DNA from: Tsuneonella mangrovi
GTDB lineage: Bacteria > Pseudomonadota > Alphaproteobacteria > Sphingomonadales > Sphingomonadaceae
Direction: 5' to 3'
NCBI RefSeq assembly: GCF_002269345.1
Contig: NZ_CP022889.1
Span: 1,736,001-1,800,000, forward strand
Length of the DNA stretch: 64,000 bases
In this document: in pieces, positions 60,854 to 64,000 of the stretch
Layout of the letters: each line of letters starts with the position of its first letter
How positions within the stretch are numbered: position 1 is the first letter of the stretch
The notes under the pieces: model-generated
The model's database searches: none
Told to the model about the DNA's origin: nothing
The model's input: only the letters and a program-made list of their open reading frames with translations
Translations under genes and position numbers: made by a program

Positions 60854-62331
60854 CCCACGCTCCCTTCGAGCGAAATCGCCAGCAGCTTTTGCGCCTCCAC
60901 CGCAAACTCCATCGGCAGTTCTTTCAGCACCTCTTTCGCGAAGCCGTTGACGATCAGCGCCACCGCAGCTTCCTGGTCGAGCCCGCGCTGCATCGCGTAG
61001 AACAGCCGGTCGTCGCTGATCTTGCTGGTGGTTGCCTCGTGCTCGATCTGCGCAGTGGGGTTCTTGACCTCGATGTAGGGCACGGTGTGCGCCCCGCAGG
61101 TATCGCCCAGCAGCAGGCTGTCGCACTGGGTGAAGTTGCGCACCCCGTCGGCATTGGCGGCGACGCGCACCAGCCCGCGATAGGTGTTGTTGGACACCCC
61201 GGCGCTGATCCCCTTGGAGATGATCGTGCTGCGGCTACCTTTGCCGTTGTGAACCATCTTGGTTCCCGTGTCGGCCTGTTGGTGGTTATTTGTAACCGCC
61301 ACCGAGTAGAACTCGCCGACCGAATCCTGCCCGTTGAGCACGCACGAGGGGTATTTCCAGGTCACCGCACTGCCGGTTTCGACCTGCGTCCAGCTGACCT
61401 TGCTGCGCGCGCCCTGGCACAGCGCCCGCTTGGTCACGAAATTGTAGATCCCTCCCTTGCCCTCGGCATCGCCGGGGTACCAGTTCTGCACCGTCGAATA
61501 CTTGATCTCGGCATCCTCGAGCGCGACCAGCTCGACTACGGCCGCGTGGAGCTGGTTCTCGTCGCGCATCGGCGCGGTGCACCCTTCGAGGTAGGACACG
61601 TAGCTGCCCTTCTCTGCCACGATCAGCGTGCGTTCGAACTGCCCGGTGTTTTCCGCGTTGATCCGGAAATATGTGGAAAGCTCCATCGGGCAGCGCACGC
61701 CTTCGGGGATGTAGACGAAGGTGCCGTCGGAAAAGACCGCGCTGTTCAATGTCGCGAAGAAGTTGTCGTGCTGCGGCACGACCTTGCCGAGCCACTTCTT
61801 CACAAGGTCCGGGTATTCGCGGATCGCTTCGCTGATCGAGCGGAAGATGACGCCCGCGCTTTCGAGTTCCTTGCGGAACGTCGTCGCCACCGAAACGCTG
61901 TCGAACACCGCATCGACCGCGACCTTGCGCGCACCTTTTACGCCGGCGAGCACTTCCTGTTCGGCGAGCGGAATGCCGAGCTTGTCGTAAGTCGCCTTGA
62001 TGTCGGGATCGAGCTCATCGAGCGAGGCAAGCTCGGCCTTCTTCTTCGGCGCGGCGTAATAATACGCATCCTGGTAGTCGATCGCCGGGTAGCCGAGCTT
62101 GGCCCAGTTCGGCTCTTCCATCTCCTGCCACATGCGGAAGGCCTTGAGGCGCCATTCGAGCATCCATTCGGGCTCGCCCTTCTTGGCGGAGATGAACCGG
62201 ACGGTGCTTTCGTCGAGGCCTTTGGGCGCGAACTCGGTGTCGATCTCGCTCGACCAGCCGAACTCGTAGTCGGCAGCTTTTGCTGCGGCCTCGCGCGCGT
62301 CCTTGTCCTGGATATTCACGTCGTCGGTCAT
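60850..62331 (-). CDS. sufB: Fe-S cluster assembly protein SufB
   Basis: Core scaffold of 493 residues. It has the typical SufB N-terminus ([38 protein letters not shown]), GEPEWM box, [18 protein letters not shown] with the conserved Cys, [23 protein letters not shown], and [40 protein letters not shown], which contains the cluster-relevant residues. ATG 62331 overlaps the sufR stop by four bases. The upstream open frame through sufR is not used. Confidence 0.97.
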   Translation of the reverse strand: MTDDVNIQDKDAREAAAKAADYEFGWSSEIDTEFAPKGLDESTVRFISAKKGEPEWMLEWRLKAFRMWQEMEEPNWAKLGYPAIDYQDAYYYAAPKKKAELASLDELDPDIKATYDKLGIPLAEQEVLAGVKGARKVAVDAVFDSVSVATTFRKELESAGVIFRSISEAIREYPDLVKKWLGKVVPQHDNFFATLNSAVFSDGTFVYIPEGVRCPMELSTYFRINAENTGQFERTLIVAEKGSYVSYLEGCTAPMRDENQLHAAVVELVALEDAEIKYSTVQNWYPGDAEGKGGIYNFVTKRALCQGARSKVSWTQVETGSAVTWKYPSCVLNGQDSVGEFYSVAVTNNHQQADTGTKMVHNGKGSRSTIISKGISAGVSNNTYRGLVRVAANADGVRNFTQCDSLLLGDTCGAHTVPYIEVKNPTAQIEHEATTSKISDDRLFYAMQRGLDQEAAVALIVNGFAKEVLKELPMEFAVEAQKLLAISLEGSVG

Positions 62332-62738
62332 GCGGGTTCCTGCATGGTGGCAAGCTGCGTCAGGGGGATGCCGGCCAGTGCGCCGCGCAGCGCCGCGCCG
62401 ACCACCGGCCAGTGCGGGCGCACGCTGCAATCGTGATCGATCGCGCAATCATCGCCTTCGACGCACGCGGCGAGCGCGATCGGGCCTTCGACTGCCTCGA
62501 CGATGTCTGCCAGAGTGATGGCCGCTGCGGGGCGTGCAAGTTGCAGCCCGCCGTGCGCCCCGCGAACCGAGCGCAGCAGCCCGGCAGCAGTCAAGCGACT
62601 GACCAGTTTGGCAACGGTCGGCGCGGGCAAGCCGGTCTCGGATGCGAGTTTGCCTGCCGATACGCGCCCGCCACCGCAATGGCGGGCGGCGGCGGTCATT
62701 GTGACAACGGCATAATCTGCAAGGTTGGACAGGCGCAT
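62328..62738 (-). CDS. SUF regulator, Rrf2 family (SufR/IscR-like)
   Basis: Fe-S-sensing repressor of 136 residues: winged-helix N-terminus ([51 protein letters not shown]) and three cysteines Cys92, Cys98 and Cys104 for cluster binding. It is the first gene of the suf operon and likely autoregulates it through the palindrome just upstream. Confidence 0.9.
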   Translation of the reverse strand: MRLSNLADYAVVTMTAAARHCGGGRVSAGKLASETGLPAPTVAKLVSRLTAAGLLRSVRGAHGGLQLARPAAAITLADIVEAVEGPIALAACVEGDDCAIDHDCSVRPHWPVVGAALRGALAGIPLTQLATMQEPA

Positions 62739-62743
62739 AGCTT

Positions 62744-62766
62744 ATTCGGACCGATTCGTTCCGAAT
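62744..62766. promoter_or_regulatory. Candidate Rrf2/SufR operator upstream of the suf operon
   Basis: Inverted repeat ATTCGGA (62744-62750) and TCCGAAT (62760-62766) with a nine-base spacer. It lies five bases before the sufR start codon and so overlaps the probable promoter and ribosome-binding region. Position and symmetry suggest binding by the adjacent Rrf2-type regulator; binding is inference. Confidence 0.72.
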
Positions 62767-62771
62767 TGCAT

Positions 62772-63755
62772 CTAGTCGCCGTTGTCTCCCTTTTCAACCT
62801 TGTCCCAATCCTTGGGCAGCGGAGCGACCTTCGGCTCGATCTCGCGGAAATTGCGCACGTCGATCAGGCTTTCCAGGATCGGCGCGTCACCGCTGTTGAG
62901 CCGCGCCGGCGTGCGGCCGACGAATTCGCGGATCTCGCGGATCATGTGCGATTGGTCGTAAAAGTTCTCGAGCAGCCCGGCGACCTGAGAATCGGTGATG
63001 CCCGGCTGGTTGAGCAGGGCAACGACCCGCAGCGCGCGATACTGCCGCGCAAGCTGGCGCGGGGTCGAGCCGAAGTACCGGCTGACGAGGCGCTGTACCT
63101 GGCGCCGCGAATAGGTGCAGCGTTCGTAAAGCGCTTCGACCGGCGGGTTGAGCGATTCGCCAAGCCAGAGCGCGACATTCCTCAGCAGGCGCATATGCCC
63201 GGGGTCGAGCGGCTGGACCCGTTCGAGCAGGAATGGCGCGGCGAGCGCGACGAGGTCGCTCCCGTCGGTCTCGGGATTTGCGCGGTAAGCTGCCCGCACA
63301 GCCTCGCCAAGCGTAGCGATGCCGTCCCCCAACACCTCCACGGCATCGAGCAGGCGGTTGCCCCATTTGCCGGCGTCGAGCCCGGATATCGCTCCCCAAC
63401 CGAGCGGAGAAAGAACCACTCCGAACACATGCAGCGGACCGGTGACCTCGACCGTCGCGGCCCTGCTCTGCGGGGTCAGCAAGTTCTGCCGCGTCGATGG
63501 ATCGGAATTCCCGTCGTGGAAAGTCATCGTCCCCTGACCGTGGAGGAAAAGCATCAGCTGGCCGACCGCAGCGGGCTGGACGTCGCGAATATCGCGCTCT
63601 TCGCAACGGAAAAGGTAAAAGGTCGTGATGAACGGCGCGAGTGCTTCGGGCACTGTCAGGTACTCGAGTCGAATCAGGTCTTGCGAGGTAAGCTCTCGCT
63701 CGGCCGCGGCGCCGCGTTCCGATTCGTTTCTGGCGCTACCTGCCGGCCCGTGCAT
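62772..63755 (-). CDS. AraC-family transcriptional regulator
   Basis: Regulator of 327 residues with an N-terminal DUF6597-like sensor domain (LEYLTVPEALAPFITTFYLFRCEERDI...QLMLFLHGQGTM) and a C-terminal AraC DNA-binding domain (CTYSRRQVQRLVSRYFGSTPRQLARQYRALRVVALLNQPGITDSQVAGLLENFYDQSHMIREIREFVGRTPARL). It ends near the suf operator and reads toward it on the same strand. Its targets and inducer are unknown. ATG 63755 is the first good start. Confidence 0.87.
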   Translation of the reverse strand: MHGPAGSARNESERGAAAERELTSQDLIRLEYLTVPEALAPFITTFYLFRCEERDIRDVQPAAVGQLMLFLHGQGTMTFHDGNSDPSTRQNLLTPQSRAATVEVTGPLHVFGVVLSPLGWGAISGLDAGKWGNRLLDAVEVLGDGIATLGEAVRAAYRANPETDGSDLVALAAPFLLERVQPLDPGHMRLLRNVALWLGESLNPPVEALYERCTYSRRQVQRLVSRYFGSTPRQLARQYRALRVVALLNQPGITDSQVAGLLENFYDQSHMIREIREFVGRTPARLNSGDAPILESLIDVRNFREIEPKVAPLPKDWDKVEKGDNGD

Positions 63756-63888
63756 CGCCCGCGTCCCCGTTGATTGCGCCCGAATGCCCCCGGGCGTCGA
63801 ATGCGACTGTGCTGCAAGTTCCTTTCAATACGGGAGGAATCGGCGGAATTGCAAGATATGCATACGAAATCGAACTTGTCCGCAGCAT

Positions 63889-63926
63889 AAAAAAAGAGGC
63901 GGCCCCTGCCGAAGCCGGGACCGCCT
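63889..63926 (-). terminator. Strong intrinsic terminator, minus strand
   Basis: On the minus strand AGGCGGTCCC, a ten-base loop and GGGGCCGCCT form a stem, followed by seven T residues (63889-63895 as A on the plus strand). It ends a transcript that begins right of the window. That gene is not visible here, and the short open frame across this site is not convincing. Confidence 0.85.
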
Positions 63927-64000
63927 GTTAAGTGGAGGAACTCCTTGCTTCGCAGCACAGAGCCCTTCGGGTCGCAAAATCTTGCTACACGATTCGGGCC

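Noticed and set aside
63674-63958. 94-residue minus-strand ORF crossing the right-edge terminator
   Set aside because: It runs through a strong intrinsic terminator and overlaps the AraC gene start, so it is unlikely to be translated.

Overview
This window is a GC-rich alphaproteobacterial chromosome segment. Its gene content and gene order point to the order Sphingomonadales, plausibly Erythrobacteraceae: UrcA, DUF2093, DUF1491, DUF6489, MmcB and DUF2497 proteins, LytS/LytTR pairs and 4-bp stop/start overlaps. Genus and species cannot be read from the sequence by eye. It looks like an ordinary core chromosome around the replication origin. I see no prophage, insertion sequence, CRISPR array or rRNA; there is one tRNA gene.

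Layout. (1) 1-3.1 kb, minus: a Csu-like chaperone-usher pilus cluster with two spore-coat-U subunits, a chaperone and an usher cut by the window edge. (2) 3.2-8.8 kb, minus: mnmE, mnmG, rsmG, parA, parB, with four parS-like palindromes inside or between them. (3) 8.8-15.9 kb: a small DUF6489 protein, a plus-strand dienelactone hydrolase / glutamate-synthase-like / NTF2-like operon, a P-loop protein, a membrane protein, rho, hemJ and hemE. (4) 15,868-16,189: the hemE-ppsR intergenic region, with DnaA-box-like 9-mers, an AT-rich inverted repeat and many GANTC sites, read here as the probable chromosomal origin oriC. (5) 16.2-22.7 kb, plus: ppsR, maf, aroE, coaE, dnaQ, hpf, ptsN, a thioesterase, DUF1491 and a cell-wall hydrolase. 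(6) 22.7-27.8 kb, mostly minus: xth, erpA, a CBS protein, a [2Fe-2S] ferredoxin, a PopZ-like DUF2497 protein, tolC and a pcm-like gene. (7) 27.9-46.6 kb, mostly plus: class I fumarase, two LytS/LytTR pairs, UrcA, a phosphoesterase, tRNA-Arg, mmcB, a fatty-acid-hydroxylase-family protein, a large acidic protein, an envelope-quality-control operon (esterase, M48-TPR, DsbA-like, M48-PDZ), nadC, RNase T2, tadA (minus) and rpmB. (8) 46.7-55.6 kb: a phytase-like protein, an M23 lipoprotein, DUF2093, xseA, purD, an MFS transporter, a VOC protein, a PfkB kinase, EI24 and a lipoprotein. (9) 55.7-63.8 kb, minus: an eleven-gene suf operon (sufR-sufB-three extra ORFs-sufC-D-S-T-GNAT-sufA) with a palindromic operator at its head, then an AraC-type regulator.

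How the genes work together. The origin, the segregation genes parA/parB with their parS sites, and a PopZ-like candidate polar anchor lie within about 20 kb of each other, as in Caulobacter. Gene orientation largely diverges from the hemE-ppsR gap, as expected for leading-strand transcription from oriC. Iron-sulfur biogenesis is represented by erpA, sufA and the whole SUF operon, and envelope maintenance by tolC, M48, M23 and SleB-type proteins.

The observations most worth a second look are the oriC candidate, the four parS sites, a nested and competing inverted-repeat element in the erpA leader, the three extra ORFs inside the suf operon (one with AT-richer codons), and the divergent xseA/purD genes that share a single CATG start.
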